DNA from: Cymodocea nodosa
Taxonomy: Eukaryota; Streptophyta; Magnoliopsida; Alismatales; Cymodoceaceae
Reading direction: 5' to 3'
Assembly (NCBI GenBank): GCA_036874045.1
Contig: JAZBRI010000008.1
Span: forward strand, 8,819,001-8,883,000
Length of the DNA stretch: 64,000 nucleotides
In this document: piece after piece, positions 34,847-47,439 of the stretch
Layout: the number at the start of each line of letters is the position of its first letter
Position numbering within the stretch: the stretch's first letter is position 1
The notes under the pieces: generated by a model
The model's input: the letters and a program-made list of their open reading frames with translations, nothing else
Told to the model about the DNA's origin: nothing
Database searches by the model: none
Made by a program: the position numbers and the translations under genes

Positions 34847-36089
34847 TGAAGTCTTTGTCCATTTACTTTAAATATATTCTGATTTTTAGGATTTTCAATT
34901 TCAATAGCTCCATAGAAATAAATATTTCAAATTATGTAAGGTCCTACCCATCTGGATCTTAATTTTCCTAGATGGTTATGGAGTCTAGTCATGTAAAGAT
35001 ATACTTCTTGTCCTATTTCAAAGGTTTTTAGAATAATTTTCTTGTCATGCTAGAACTTCATTTTCTCTTTTTCTCTTACAGTTTTCGAATAAGCTTCAAT
35101 CCTAAATTATTCCAATTCAATCAATTGCATTTTCTTATTTTCAGTAGCTTGATTTAAATTAGTGTTCAAAGTTTTTAATGCCCAATAAGCTTTATGTTCA
35201 ATTTCAGCTAGTAAATGACAACTTTTTCCATATACTAGCCTAAAAGGTGACATACCTAAGCTTGTCTTATAAGCATTTCTATAAGCCCAAAGTGCATCTA
35301 TTAATCTATTAGCCCAATCTTTTCTAGTAGGATTTACTACTTTTTCTAAGATTAACTTAATTTGTTTGTTTGCACTTTCTACTTGTCCACTTATTTGCGG
35401 ATGATATGATGTTGCAATTTTGTGGTTTACTCCATATTTCTTCATTAAGGCTTCAAAACTTCTATTACAAAAATGAGTTCCTCTATCATTGATAATAGCT
35501 TTAGGTATTACAAATCTGACAATTATATTAGTTCTTATAAAATGTATTACCACTTTGTTATCATTAGTTTTTGTAGGAATAGCTTCGATCCATTTAGATA
35601 CATAATCCACCCCCAACAATATATAATTAAATTGATTAGACATAGGAAATGGACCATAAAATCTATTCCCCACACATCAAAGATTTCAACCTCAACAATA
35701 GGATTGAGAGACATCATATTCCTCTTTGATATTCTTCCTATTTATTGACATCTTAAACAACTTAAGCAATATTTATGAGCATCTTTAAATAGTGTTGGCC
35801 AATAAAATCTACATTGTAGAATTTTGGCAACAATTTTCCCTGAACCAAAATGCCCTCTACATCCTTGGTCATGGTAGAAAGACAATATGCTCTGATATTT
35901 AGTTTCTGGAACACACCTTCTTAAAACCAAATCAGGACATTTCTTGAATAAGTATGGGTCTTCCCAATAGTAATGTTTTACTCTTGAAAAGAACAATTTC
36001 TTATCCTGTCTATTCCAATCCTTAGTTGTTAAACCAGTAACTAAGTAATTAACTATGTCTACATACCAAGGTATTATGTTGATGGTCAT
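34838..36089 (-). pseudogene. Athila copy B integrase
   Basis: Ty3/gypsy integrase. The zinc-binding HHCC module lies at about 35750-35870 (HDQGCRGH, then CLSCLRC). The catalytic core at about 35280-35640 shows GVDYVSKWIEA, INDRGTHF and the Glu in SGQVESANKQ, so all three DDE residues are present. The C-terminal part reaches 34838 with GKLRSRWVGPY and FKVNGQRLQ. Breaks: several stops and a frame change between the zinc module and the core (about 35675-35745), and stops near 35055 and 34900. The sequence ends at the junction with the N1 LTR, so the element's 3' end and 3' LTR are gone. Confidence 0.87.
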
Positions 36090-37555
36090 TAATTGTTCAT
36101 CAGGAACATTATCCTTAATTTCAATATTTGATTTTTCTATTTGTAATCTTGATAAATGATCTGCTACTACATTCTCACAACCTTTTTTCTCTTTAATTTC
36201 TAGATCAAATTCTTACAATAATAATATCCATCAGATCAATCTAGGTTTAGTCTCTTTCTTTGCTATTAGGTGTTTTAAAGCTGAATGATATGTGTATACT
36301 ATCACTTTAGCTCTAATCAGATATGATCTAAACTTTTCTAAGGCAAACACAACAACTAACAGCTCTTTTTCAATAGTTGTATAATTAACTTGAGCATCAT
36401 TTAAGGTTTTACTTGCACAATGAATCACTCTAGGAGATTTGTCTATCTTTTGTCCCAACACTACTCCTACAGCAAAATCAAATGCATCGCACATTAATTC
36501 AAATGCATGGCTCCAATCAGGTGCTTGTATTATAGGAGTTGAAATTAAGCTCGTTTTAAGCTTGAAAAATGCTTCTTTGCAATTTTTATCAAAGTTAAAT
36601 GGGACATCTTTTAATAGATTAGTTAAAGGTTTATCTATTTTACTAAAGTCTTTAATAAATCTTCTATAAAATCCAACATGTCCTAGAAATGATCTAATAT
36701 CTTTTACTGATTTAGATTCTAGTAGATTAGAAATTACTTCTATTTTAGCTTTATCTACTTCCAACCCTTTCTTTGAAACAACATGTCCCAAGACTATTCC
36801 TTGTTTAACCATGGAGTGACATTTTTCCCAATTTAGAACCAGACTTTTTTCTACACAGCGTTTTAATATTTGGTCTAAATTTTTTAAACACACTTCATAC
36901 GAAGTTCCATAAACAGTAAAATCAACCATAAATATTTCTAAAAAATCTTTAGTCATTCTTGTGAATATGCCCTGCATACACCTTTGAAAGGTGGCTAGTG
37001 CATTGCATAATCCGAATGACATTCTTTTAAAAGCATAATTTCCATTAGGATAGGTGAAAGTTTTTTTCTCTTGATCTTCTAATGCTACTAGCACTTGGTT
37101 ATATCCTGAATACCCATCTAGGAAACAAAAATATTCTTGCCCTACTAATTTCTCTAACATTTGATCTATAAAAGGTAAGAGAAAATGATCTTTCCTAGTC
37201 ACAGCATTCAACTTTCTATAGTCTATACACACTCTCCAACCTGATTGAATTCTAGTAGGTATCAAGTCCTGACTTTCATTCCTAATAATTGTTAATCCTG
37301 ATTTCTTGGGAACTACATGGATTGGACTAACCCATGAGCTATCAAAAATCGGATAAATTATGTCATTATCTAACCATTTCACTATTTCCTTCATGACTAC
37401 TTCTTTAAGGTTTGGATTTAATCTCCTCTCAGGAATTCTAATTGGTTTAGCATTCTCTTCTAAATATATGTGATGACAACATAAAGTTACACTTAACCCT
37501 TTTATATCAGTCATAGTCCATCCTATTGCTTCTTTCTAAGTTTTTACTACATCTT
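36090..37555 (-). pseudogene. Athila copy B reverse transcriptase and RNase H
   Basis: An uninterrupted stretch from 37514 to 36231 carries the Ty3/gypsy reverse transcriptase (WVSPIHVVPKK, WRVCIDYRKLN, SFGLCNALATFQRCM) and RNase H. The catalytic box reads FMVDF where Athila elements have F(M/V)DDF, so the first of the paired aspartates is lost. In RNase H the CDASD-type motif reads CDAFDFA and the TDHSAL motif reads TYHSAL, so it too has lost a key Asp. The sequence linking to integrase (about 36230-36090) contains stops. Part of the same region is kept in copy C. Confidence 0.9.
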
Positions 37556-39410
37556 TTAATTTAGCAATTTGATCCTCTTTTAAATCTGAAGCAATAATGA
37601 TTGGACATGTTCGTTTTTCTTCTAGAAATATATAGGTTAATTCAAGAGGTAAAGGTTTTAAATCTTAATGTTGCCCATCAGAAGCTAGAGCTCCTAATTG
37701 AACATCATCATTTTCTATATTAATTTCTTCTTGATCTCCTTCTACATTTATGCTTTCACTTTCTCCTAAATTTTCAGAATTTAGTTGCCTATTTAGTTCT
37801 TAAATCACATCATCTAGCATATCTCCTTCATCTTTTAAAAAGTCTATAGTATGTAAAGACATTTCTAACTTCTCAAACTTTTCTGGTTTGAAAATGTTTA
37901 ATTGAGTATCCTCATTACCATATGCCAACTTCATTACTCTAGTTTTACAATTTATAACAGCCCCTGATGTTGCTAAGAATGGCTTCCCAAAATTAAAGTT
38001 GTATCACGATTTTGATGCTTAATTTGTTGGGAATCCAAAATTACAATATCTATAGGATATATGAAGTTTTTGATTTTAATTAAGACATATTCTATTTTTC
38101 CTCTAAGGTATCTTATACTTCTATCAGCTAATTGAATAACAGTCCTAGTAGGGATTAAGCCTTCTAATCCTACAGATGCCAATATATCACTCAACATAAC
38201 GTTTATACCTGCACCTAGGTCTATTAAGATTCTTTCTAGAATGGTATTTCCTATGGTGCATGATATAACAGAGATTCCAAGATCAGATAACTTTTTAGGA
38301 ATTTGTGGTAGAAACAGGAAACTACTTTGCTCAACTAAAAAGACTTTCCTTAAAACTTTTCACTCTCTTTTCTTAGTACACCAATCCTTAAGAAATTTAG
38401 CACAGGGTGGCATTTTCTACAGTAAATCTAACAAAGGAATGTTAACTTGTACTTTTTCAAAAATTTCTCTAATTTTTTCTTATTTTTTAGGAAATGTTTG
38501 TTGTAATATTTCAGGATAGGGTGCTAATGATTGTGATTTAAAAGATTCTTTTTCTTTCATTTGATTTGTCTGATCATTTTTAGTCTCATTTTCAGATTCA
38601 GATTTTTCTTCATTGATTTCTATGTTTTCAGATATTACATTTTCATTATCATTTCGATTTTTGCTCTTATCCACCTTCATATTACTTTCTTTTTGAATTC
38701 TTGGTGGTATATCAGTTCCAAATCTTAATGTTATACATACATCTTTCAGATTTTCGTTACTTTCATGATGTTGTATTTCATTTTCATGATTATGATCTTC
38801 AACTGTTTTTTTTTAAATTGCATTCTTTAAATTCTATTGAATTGGTATTTTCTTTTATCTATATGTCTTGCAAATTATGCACTTCTGTAACATTAAAGTT
38901 TTCATTTGTATTGTCCTGTTGCATAACTTGTAATTTCATTGTATATTCGTCCAATGCTTTTAATTTTCTTTCTAGATTATCTAATCTCATTGCATTCAAT
39001 TTTTGATCAATTTTCATTATGATTTTTTCAATTTCGTAAATGATATCAATTTTAGGTTCTAAATATTCTTCTTTATAGTTTAATTGGTTGACTTCTTGTT
39101 GCTGCCACATGTAATGTTCTAGTTTGTCTATGTTTTGCTCTAAGCTATGCTCCAGTCTGTCATACCTATCCTAAACTTTCGTGTCTCTCAACATATTACA
39201 CATTCTAAACTGACCATCAATTGGGTAAACTATAGGATTCTCATACTCAACTCTATTATATTGAAGATAATTCATTTGTTGTTCATGTGATCTAATCATC
39301 TGCAACCATCTTAGTTTCAAACAATTAGAGATGTCGTGCCCTTCCAAATTGTAGAATTCACATATGCTAACTTCAGGTTTCAGAAATCTTTGAGCATAAG
39401 CATATGCCAT
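37556..39410 (-). pseudogene. Athila copy B gag zinc-knuckle and protease region
   Basis: Starts MAYAYAQ at 39410, about 85 bp after the primer site, as in copy A. The zinc knuckle at about 39320-39365 reads CEFYNLEGHDISNC, with its second Cys changed to Tyr. A coiled region (38860-39160) and an acidic linker (38480-38850) follow. Protease at about 37970-38250 has DLGAGIN, near the usual DLGASIN. A frameshift near 38810-38860 lies next to a T-run. A TAG sits just before KMPPCAKF at about 38415, the same place as in copies A and C. There is no capsid domain. Confidence 0.83.
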
Positions 39411-39492
39411 ATTCTCAATTATAGAATAAAACACACAACACTCCTCTTGCTATTAAAACAAAATAGCACTTACAGTTGCTTAGCTTCTCAAT

Positions 39493-39509
39493 CCTCGGCA
39501 ACGGCGCTA
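39493..39509 (-). other. Primer binding site of Athila copy B
   Basis: The minus strand reads TAGCGCCGTTGCCGAGG, two mismatches from the tRNA-Asp-type site TGGCGCCGTTGCCGGGG. The LTR edge is seven bases away. Confidence 0.85.
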
Positions 39510-39516
39510 GAAAACT

Positions 39517-40663
39517 TATTTGGGGTTTGTTAACTTCTATTTTTACCTATTTAATTTGTCTTTATACTTATATCAATAATTACTTTTAGAAGTAAACTAA
39601 CAACCTTTCACACAAATTAGATATTAATTCCAATTTATATTTTAGCTACAAGTGCACAGTGTATATTGTACTTGTATGCAAGTACAGGTTGATCCCATAG
39701 AGATTGAGTAAGAATTATGTACTGTTCTGAATTTTATATTGGAGTTTATGTGTTTAGTTAAGCACTCCGTTGAGTTGCAATTAACACAACGGACCTAGTT
39801 TGAGGAGTTATGGCTAACTCAACGGACTAACCTCGTGGACTTGAGTTAACTCCACGAGCCTATCTTTCTAGTTAAATACTGCTATTTACAAAGGAATTCG
39901 GCCAACCATTGGGCGGTTCCATAGATTGTAAATAACATCAATTAAGCTCTTCAATGTCAGTTAATATTAGATTTATCATTAAGCAACACTAACATTCAAA
40001 TATTTCAAATAGTAACCATTAAAATCTTTAAGTATCTGGAACGAATCAATTTCAATAAACTATAAAACTATTTTCTATTTTCTAAATCAAACAAACATAA
40101 AACACTCACAACTAACAATGATAACATTAATCACGATACAAAACAAATAATACAACACTTAAATACTAAATGTAAACATAGATAATTTGTTGTTTTTGGT
40201 ATTTTTGTTTTGATATGTTCATGAAGATGAATGAAAGGTGAAATGTAAAAATCTCTATCGACAATAAATACTTTCGTCACTACATGTGACACGATTACAC
40301 CACTGAAAACTTAATCACTTACAATCTTGCCTCCTCTCCCTATAGAATCGCAAATCCAAAATTGCAAGATGATCTCCTCTTCAGCATACTGGCATCAACC
40401 CGAAACCAAGGCTAGAAGCTTTACGATCTCTTGAGATATGACTCGGTGCTTAGTGAAAATGACTTCCCTTCCTACGACACGATCATTCCACACAGTGGTT
40501 GTCAAGCACCATGTTTGGCTCGGAATCGACCCGACATCAAGAAAGTATCCTCACAGACCTCCGATGGTTGGTGATTATGGTGGTTTTGGTGATGGTGTGG
40601 AGTTTTAGTAAACTTCCGACGCTGCCTACAGTTAGCACTATCCTCCACCTCTACAGACATTGC
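39517..40663 (-). repeat. Truncated 5' LTR of Athila copy B
   Basis: It begins TATTTGG (TG decayed to TA) and matches the first 1.15 kb of the LTR at 1831-3966, ending near a CTACAGACATTGC string. The U3 half is missing. Confidence 0.8.
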
Positions 40664-40727
40664 TGTTTGGGTTTTTAGGTGGCACTAGAGAACTTGTTTT
40701 GATCCCCAGCAACGATGCTAGAAAACT
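40664..40727 (-). other. Leader fragment with second primer-site copy
   Basis: The minus strand of about 40702-40719 reads TAGCATCGTTGCTGGGGA-like sequence, a decayed Athila primer site next to the LTR at 40728. This LTR therefore has a leader on one side and a polypurine tract on the other, as in a head-to-tail array. Confidence 0.6.
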
Positions 40728-42532
40728 TGTTTGTTTTGTTAACTTCTATTTGTAACTTAATTTATCTTTATGCTTATTAGTAATTCCTTTTTAGAAGTCA
40801 ACAAACAATTTTTCACACAAATTAGATATTAATTCCAATTTGTATTTTAACTGCAAGTGCATAGTGTATATTGTATTTGTGTGCAAGTACAGGTCGATCC
40901 CACAAAGAATTGAGGAAGAATTGTGTACTGTTCTGTTTTTAATAATGAAATTTATATATTCAATGAGCACTCCGTTTAATCGATCATGGAATTGAAGTAA
41001 CTCAACGAAGCTATCAATCGAGTTTAATACTGCTATTTACAGAGGAATTCGGCTAACCATTGGGCGGTTCTATAGATTGTAAATAACATCAATTAAGCTC
41101 TTTAATGCTAGTTAATATTAGATTTATCATTCAGCAACACTAACATTCAGATATTTCAAACAGTAACCATTAAAATCTTTAAGTATCAAGAACGATTCAA
41201 TTTCAGTAAATTGTAAAACTATTTTCTATTTTCTAAATTAAACAAACATGAAACATTCAAAGCACTGACAATGATAACATTAATCACGATACAAAACAAA
41301 CAATACAACACTTAAATACTAACTATAAACACAGATAAGTTGTTTTTGGTATTTTTGGTTTTGATATGATCATGAAAATGGGCGAAAGGTGAAATGTAAA
41401 AGTAATCTCTATCGATAGTAAAAACTTCCATCACTACATGCGACGCGATTACATCACTGAAAACTTAATCACTTACAATTCTACCTCCTCTCCCTATAGA
41501 ATCACGAGTCCAGAATTGCAAGATGATCTCGTCTTTAGCATACTAGCATCAACCTGAAACCAAGGCTAGAAGCTTTACGTTCTCCTGAGATATGAGTCAG
41601 TGCTTGGTGAAAATGGCTTCCCTTCCCACGACGCGATCACTCCTCACAGTGGTTATCAAGCATTGTGCTCATAATTGACCCGACATCGGGAAAGTATCCT
41701 CACAGACCTCCGATGGTTGGTGATTATGGTGGTGGTGGTGATGGTTGGTGTGGAACTTCAGGGAACTTCTGACACTGCTTGCAAATAGCTCGGTTTGTCC
41801 TCCTCTACACACACATTGGCCACCCATTCTTCGTCTTTTCTCCTTTTCTTTTATATTTCTTTAGTGGTAACTGCTTTTGCTTAGATGATCGGTTGGATTT
41901 CCTTCATTCATATCAACGATGGTGATTTCTTCTCCCTTCCATGAGTGAATTCCTACGTGATACGTGCAATCGTGGTTTTCCTTGGAATGCCCTGTTTTTG
42001 TAATCGCTATAGTGGCATATTAGAAAATAAATGGTTCGTGGAGTTACAGATAACTCAATGGACTTACTTCGTTGATTTAACTATAAAACACGTGCAATAA
42101 AGAAATAAGCTACTAACCTAACGCGTTATCTTAGTGTGTAGTCATGTAACTCAACACGTACAGTTATGCTAACTTAACGAGTTATACATGTGCATTTGAC
42201 GTGATATACTAAAGCATTTAAATTCAACACGTGTAATCCAGGAAATAATAAAATATTCTTTAAGCATTTAAAACATAACTGTCTAGTACATTAAACAAAC
42301 TCTCCAAAATAATAGAAGATTCAAATACTAAAGAATTTCACAACCTGCAATTTACCGACAGTTCATAAATGTACTAAATTAACACTAATTTCCTAGAATT
42401 ATGTAATTCTTTCATTAAAGCATATAACAGTGCAATAATAACATAATGGCTTAATTTTCATATGATAAGCTAAAAATTATGTAATTAACCATCTTATAAT
42501 CGTTAATATTATACACTTTTTCATTCTAAACA
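40728..42532 (-). repeat. 3' LTR of N2
   Basis: An 1805-bp LTR, TGTTTGT ... TAAACA, abutting the polypurine tract CTTCCCCCATACTT (42533-42546, read as AAGTATGGGGGAAG on the element strand). It lacks part of the U3 relative to 1831-3966. At 42113-42215 it contains a segment also present in Copia-2 LTRs. Confidence 0.85.
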
Positions 42533-42546
42533 CTTCCCCCATACTT
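42533..42546 (-). other. Polypurine tract of N2
   Basis: AAGTATGGGGGAAG on the element strand, immediately before the LTR start TGTTTAG. It is the least decayed version in the window. Confidence 0.85.
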
Positions 42547-44307
42547 AAATTTTGCTAGTGCCTTAGCAAATTAAGATCTAACTATTTGGTCTTTCTAAAG
42601 TGCTAGATTTAATTCTTCATTTCACTCTTCTTCAGAATAATAAATTAGATTACTATATAGATATTCTGTATGTTTCAATAATCTGTTTTAACTTTGTTTT
42701 CTCCTCTTCAACCAGCAAATATATTTAGAATATATGTAAATTACATACAAAATATATCAGCATCACATAGGTGTTAATTATATTATCATTTTTTTCTTTT
42801 TAGCATCTGTCATCTTGAATTTTCTAATATGATTTCTAGAATAAATTTCAAGTACATATGAATTAAAACACAATCCAATTCAATATGATTAAGACAAGTA
42901 GAATAAAGAATTGTATCTCAAATAAACAACTTCAAAAGTCTATTCTAGATTCATACTTTAGCAATTTTAGATAACAGAACATATACTCAATTCAGAAGAT
43001 ATCTGTATTTCACAAAACACTTGTATCTTTTCAAAATAGTATATGCATATTTGAACTTTTAAAAGTTAATTTGACAAGCTTGAATCATACAAGAGCTTTC
43101 TAGTGTACCCATGTATTGAGCTTTCAGTCAACAATCTCAGATCTGATTAGGATCTTAGGTTGCCAGATTTAAAGAGTCCTTTTTTAGGTCAATAATCCTT
43201 ACATACCTATTTGCTCAAGTACAAAAGGCTCGTGATCAAACAAGTTAATAAACTCTCAAAATATTTCTCTTTTTTTCCTCTTTTTTTTTCTTTTCAACAC
43301 AGTATATGTACATATTTCATTAATACAGATGCAATAAAACACAAATCTCGTATATTCCTATTCTTATTATTTACTAAAAATATGAATCCATATCAATAAG
43401 CTCACACTTTTTCTGTAATTTAATAAGATCTACATATAAATCATTCTACAAGTTTAATCAATCAAATTAAATGTATCATTGGTCATATGTATTTCCTTTA
43501 ATCCAAAAATCAACATTTCAGCTCTTTTAGGATTTCAAATAATTTACTGAGTTTTAGTTAAACATTCTGATTTCTTTTTAAAATCGTGAAACTGTTAAAC
43601 TCATAAATTTCAGCAAAAACATAAGATACTATATCTAGATTTGTATGAGTAGTAAAATTTGTAGCATCTTATATAAGATTATAAATATAACATTTCAACA
43701 ATTATAGTTCTTTAAAAATTTTGTAGTTTCAATTATCGTATAGTTATAGCAACTTCATCAAAAATTTTCAACTTCCATAGAACTTTTGCAGTACTATTTT
43801 AATTCTTCTAACTAACAAAATTACATGGCTATTACTTTAATTACCTCCCCCCATACCTACATTTTGCATTGTCCTCAATGTAAAAGATTTTTCAGTAAAT
43901 ACAGTAATTGCAAAAGGCATGAATATTGTTTCGTTGACTTAACACCTAACTCAACGAACTTAATTCGTTGAATTAATGAATAACTCCACGAATTGAGTTT
44001 AAATGTAAATTCAGAATAAGTAATTAATTACATACCTTGTTCTTTTGTATCACCTTTAATATCTTTCGATTTTCAAATCTGAAAAACTTTTCATTCACAA
44101 TTAAAAGCAAAATATATAACAACAAAACATAACTTGTTAATCAGTGTCTTGTGTGGAACCTAAGCTCCTATGCCTTTGGTGGCTCACAAGCAAGCTAGTT
44201 GGTTTCCCAGAACATATACCAACAAATTGGATTGATATTTTTGTTTTTCCTTTTTTTCTAAAAATAAATGCAAACTACACACAACATTAAAAACATAGAA
44301 TCATACT
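42547..44307 (-). other. N2 non-coding module
   Basis: Inverted counterpart of 32135-33933. No supported gene. The part at about 42640-43520 is related to the Copia-2 spacer (15130-16120). The block at about 44145-44220 (core GGTGGCTCACAAGCAAGC) matches N1 and N3. Confidence 0.65.
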
Positions 44308-45442
44308 TTAAGAACATAATTGAAAAGTAGTAACAAATGGAATAAACGTGTCAATCCAAGTAAACTTTTTTGGCATAATTCTTCTTGCTATCAATTCTGT
44401 TTTAATGCAGTCTATTTCCCTTTTTAATTTGTAAACTTGCAGTATGTTATCAATACTAAATATAAGTGTATTTCCATTAATGAAATGAAATGCAGAAAGA
44501 GATCCTCTTCTGTTCCAAGATAGTGTAGCTGTTTCTATTTCTACATCTATTTCAATATATTCCTCTTCTCACTTCCATTCATTTAGGTCTTTTATAATCC
44601 ATATTTGAAATTTCTTCAATTCATCCCACCATCTTATCAGACATAAAGTAAGATTATCATATTCATTATACCACATTCCTAATTGAATTTTATCATATTC
44701 TGCAGATGGTGGTTTAGCTACATCACTTGGTATAGGTAATATTTCTATAAAATCATCATAACTGTCTATGCTTACTATGTATAAATCAGATCTAAATGCA
44801 ACTGATATATCTGTGACTAGATATATATATCCATCAAGTATGACATGTATGTTCTTAATTAATGATTTCTGTCCTAGATATATCATATTGCTTTCAATCC
44901 AAGATCTATTCAGAAAATTATACACACTTAAGCATAAATCTTCATCCCAATTTCTAGTAGGTCTTCAATAATATAATTTTTCAGGAATGGTCAAATTTTT
45001 ATCAGAAAATATTAAAGCTGACCCACAATTTTTAGTTGGTACTTCATATCTATTAGGCCTTCCTATATTTCATTCTTCTCTTGTGAGAGGATTTCTAATC
45101 AAAATATCAGGTAACAGAATTGCATACCTTGGTTTGGTTCTGTATATAATTAATCCTTCATCCATCCCCATAATATGATCTATTCCTTCTAATGTATTGG
45201 GTGGAATTCCAGCAGTTTCTTCCATATTCAGATATTCATAGCTAATTGAACTACGATTAAATGACTTCCATAAAAATTCATCTCTAATCTTAGTCATTTT
45301 TGTAGCTTGTAGTCTATGAAAATATTTTTCTCTAACACATTCTTTAATTTCTTTTAACACAACACAATCTGCACAGATCTTTAACTGATAAGTTACTCAA
45401 TACTTCCCTCAATACATCTAGTGGTAATTTCATCAATTCCAT
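44308..45442 (-). pseudogene. F-box protein ORF carried by N2
   Basis: Second copy of the F-box ORF, ATG 45442 to TAA 44308. The F-box reads LPLDVLREVLSNLSVKDLCR. A 2-bp loss at about 45350-45360, after LCCV, shifts the frame. A TGA near 44567 replaces the Trp of EWKWEEE. At the two Trp positions that are stops in N1, N2 keeps Trp (NRSWIESN and LGMWYNEY). It also has six extra residues (around INGNTL, about 44470-44490) absent from N1. It would normally act as the substrate-binding subunit of an SCF ubiquitin ligase; no evidence shows expression of this copy. Confidence 0.82.
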
Positions 45443-45662
45443 CTGTTGTGATTCTATATAACATAAATAAAATTTAGGAGAGATAAAATTAACATAACTA
45501 CTTACATACCTCCATGGAGTTAAGCCATAACTCAACAAACTAAGTTCGTTAAGTTAAGCAATAACTCTACGGTACTACTAACTATAATTAAACTTTCATT
45601 TTCTTTTCTTTTTATATTTTTCTACTTACTATATTATACATAGTTGCTTCAGTTATGCTACT

Positions 45663-47009
45663 TCATTCAACTTCCCTTCCAAAGGAGGTATCAATTTTAT
45701 TAACAATTCAATTAATAGAGTTAGGCACTACTTAATTGGCAATCCACTAGTAGGTTTAACTTCTATTGATTCCTTCTGTCTAGGGGGTATATTTCTATTC
45801 GTATTTTGATTTTGAATGGCAACATTTCCAAATACATAGTCTAGACGATTGTTTAATTGTTGAATTATCTTTTCTAACTTCTCTATTCTAGATCCTTGTT
45901 CAATTAATGCTTCATAACTTATATTTTTGTCATTTATATTTTCTCCTCTCTAGAAATTGTTATTTCTCCAAGATAGGTTCTAGTGATTTCTCCAATTAGG
46001 GTTATAAGAATTTCCAAAGTTATCTTTTTGGTTTCTAGCTTAAATAATATCTAAGTCATTAATATTTGCATTCTTTTCTACTAGTTTTTGATTTAATGAT
46101 AACTCCTCAATTTTCTTTGTTAACTCAGTTAATTTAACTTCAAGCATAGTGCTTGAATCTATTTCATGCATTCCCCTTAGTAATATTCTTTTATTTGTAA
46201 TAGCTTTAGCCGAGTTTTCCCATTGAGTAGTTCTTTTTACAAAGTTTTCTATATATGCCCATGCTTCTTCACTACACAGTTTTAAAAATACATTCTGACA
46301 AGTAGATTCTAATAAAGATTTAGTTGAAACATCTATACCTTCATAAATTATACCTATTAATTGTGCTTTACTCATTACATGATGTGGACATTGAGTTAGT
46401 AAATCTTTAAATCGTTCAAAATATTTCCAAAATGATTCTCCCTATTTTTGGCTACACATTAATATTTCCTTTTTCTTTTTAATCGTTTGATGTGTTGGAT
46501 AATATTTTTCCAGAAAAATAGAGGAAAATTCAGTCCAAGCAGAAATTAAATCAGGTGACAAAGTATATAACCATCTCTTAGCTGTCTTTTAAAGCAAAAG
46601 GAATATATCTAAGTTTAATAGCATCAATACTCATGTTCAACATTTTCATCATTTGATAAACTTCATTAAATTCTCTAAGGAAATAATAGGCATCTTCTCT
46701 TTCTAATCCATGAAAATCTAGCAATTGACTAATATAATTAGATTTCAATTCAAACCTATCTCCCTCAAAGTTTGGCAATCGAATACATGAAGGTTCATCA
46801 ACTAGTTCAGGATACAGAATTTCCCCTAATGGTTTTTCTACTAGAGCAATCATATCTTCGTTCTCCTTTAAAGAAAGGTTAGCTACACCCCTAACGATTT
46901 CATTAAAGTTCTCTTCAGAAATTTTTTTAGGATGCTTCTTTGTTAAATAATCCCGTCTAAGTGTTTTTACTAATCGTTTAGTGCTAGGAGAACGAGTCCA
47001 TGTGCTCAT
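45663..47009 (-). pseudogene. N2 gag (capsid region)
   Basis: Starts MSTWTRSPSTKRLVKT at 47009. It carries the Athila gag domain with FNEIVRGVANLSLKENED, IPFALKDS and, in the second frame, MSKAQLIGIIYEG. The frame breaks at about 46575 by the same 2-bp loss as in N1. The later part has the NPNWRNH-type motif (decayed near 45960-46010) and a coil. The C-terminus corresponds to a stop near 45663. No zinc knuckle is present. The 5' half is otherwise cleaner than in N1. Confidence 0.8.
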
Positions 47010-47439
47010 AAACTCTTAACATAAAGTAAAATTGCAGAAGATTAATTACATATCAGTCTGAAGCTTTATTCTCAATAAATAATTGTTGACAGATGAAGTT
47101 GAATCAGGTGCTTCTCCTTCCAGTTCCCCAACAAATTCTCTTTCCTCTTTTCAATTGCTGGTAATCAGTAAATAACATTTTGTTCTATATTTTAATATAC
47201 GTCCATAATGCAAATGAATCTCATTACAATAATGTGTTTTGTAATATGTAGCATCGTTCTTATTTTAATGGATACGTGTTCCACTTATAATTTTTAAATT
47301 TTAGTAACTGCTAAACCCATGAAGTTTCGTTCATGGCTAAAAGAATAACTGTTATACTAACTCCATGAACTAATTTCGTTGAGTTATAGATAACTCAATG
47401 GAGTGACCTTATATTTTAATATTAGCTTCGTGGAGTTAA
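47010..47439 (-). other. N2 leader
   Basis: Untranslated leader matching 28930-29466 of N1 and 53521-53764 of N3. It contains AACTCAACGA / TCGTTGAGTTA motifs but no recognisable tRNA primer site. Confidence 0.55.

Noticed and set aside
38241..38519. Plus-strand ORF with relatives at 561-839 and, inverted, at 54663-55046
   Set aside because: It is the antisense shadow of the conserved protease region in Athila copies A, B and C.
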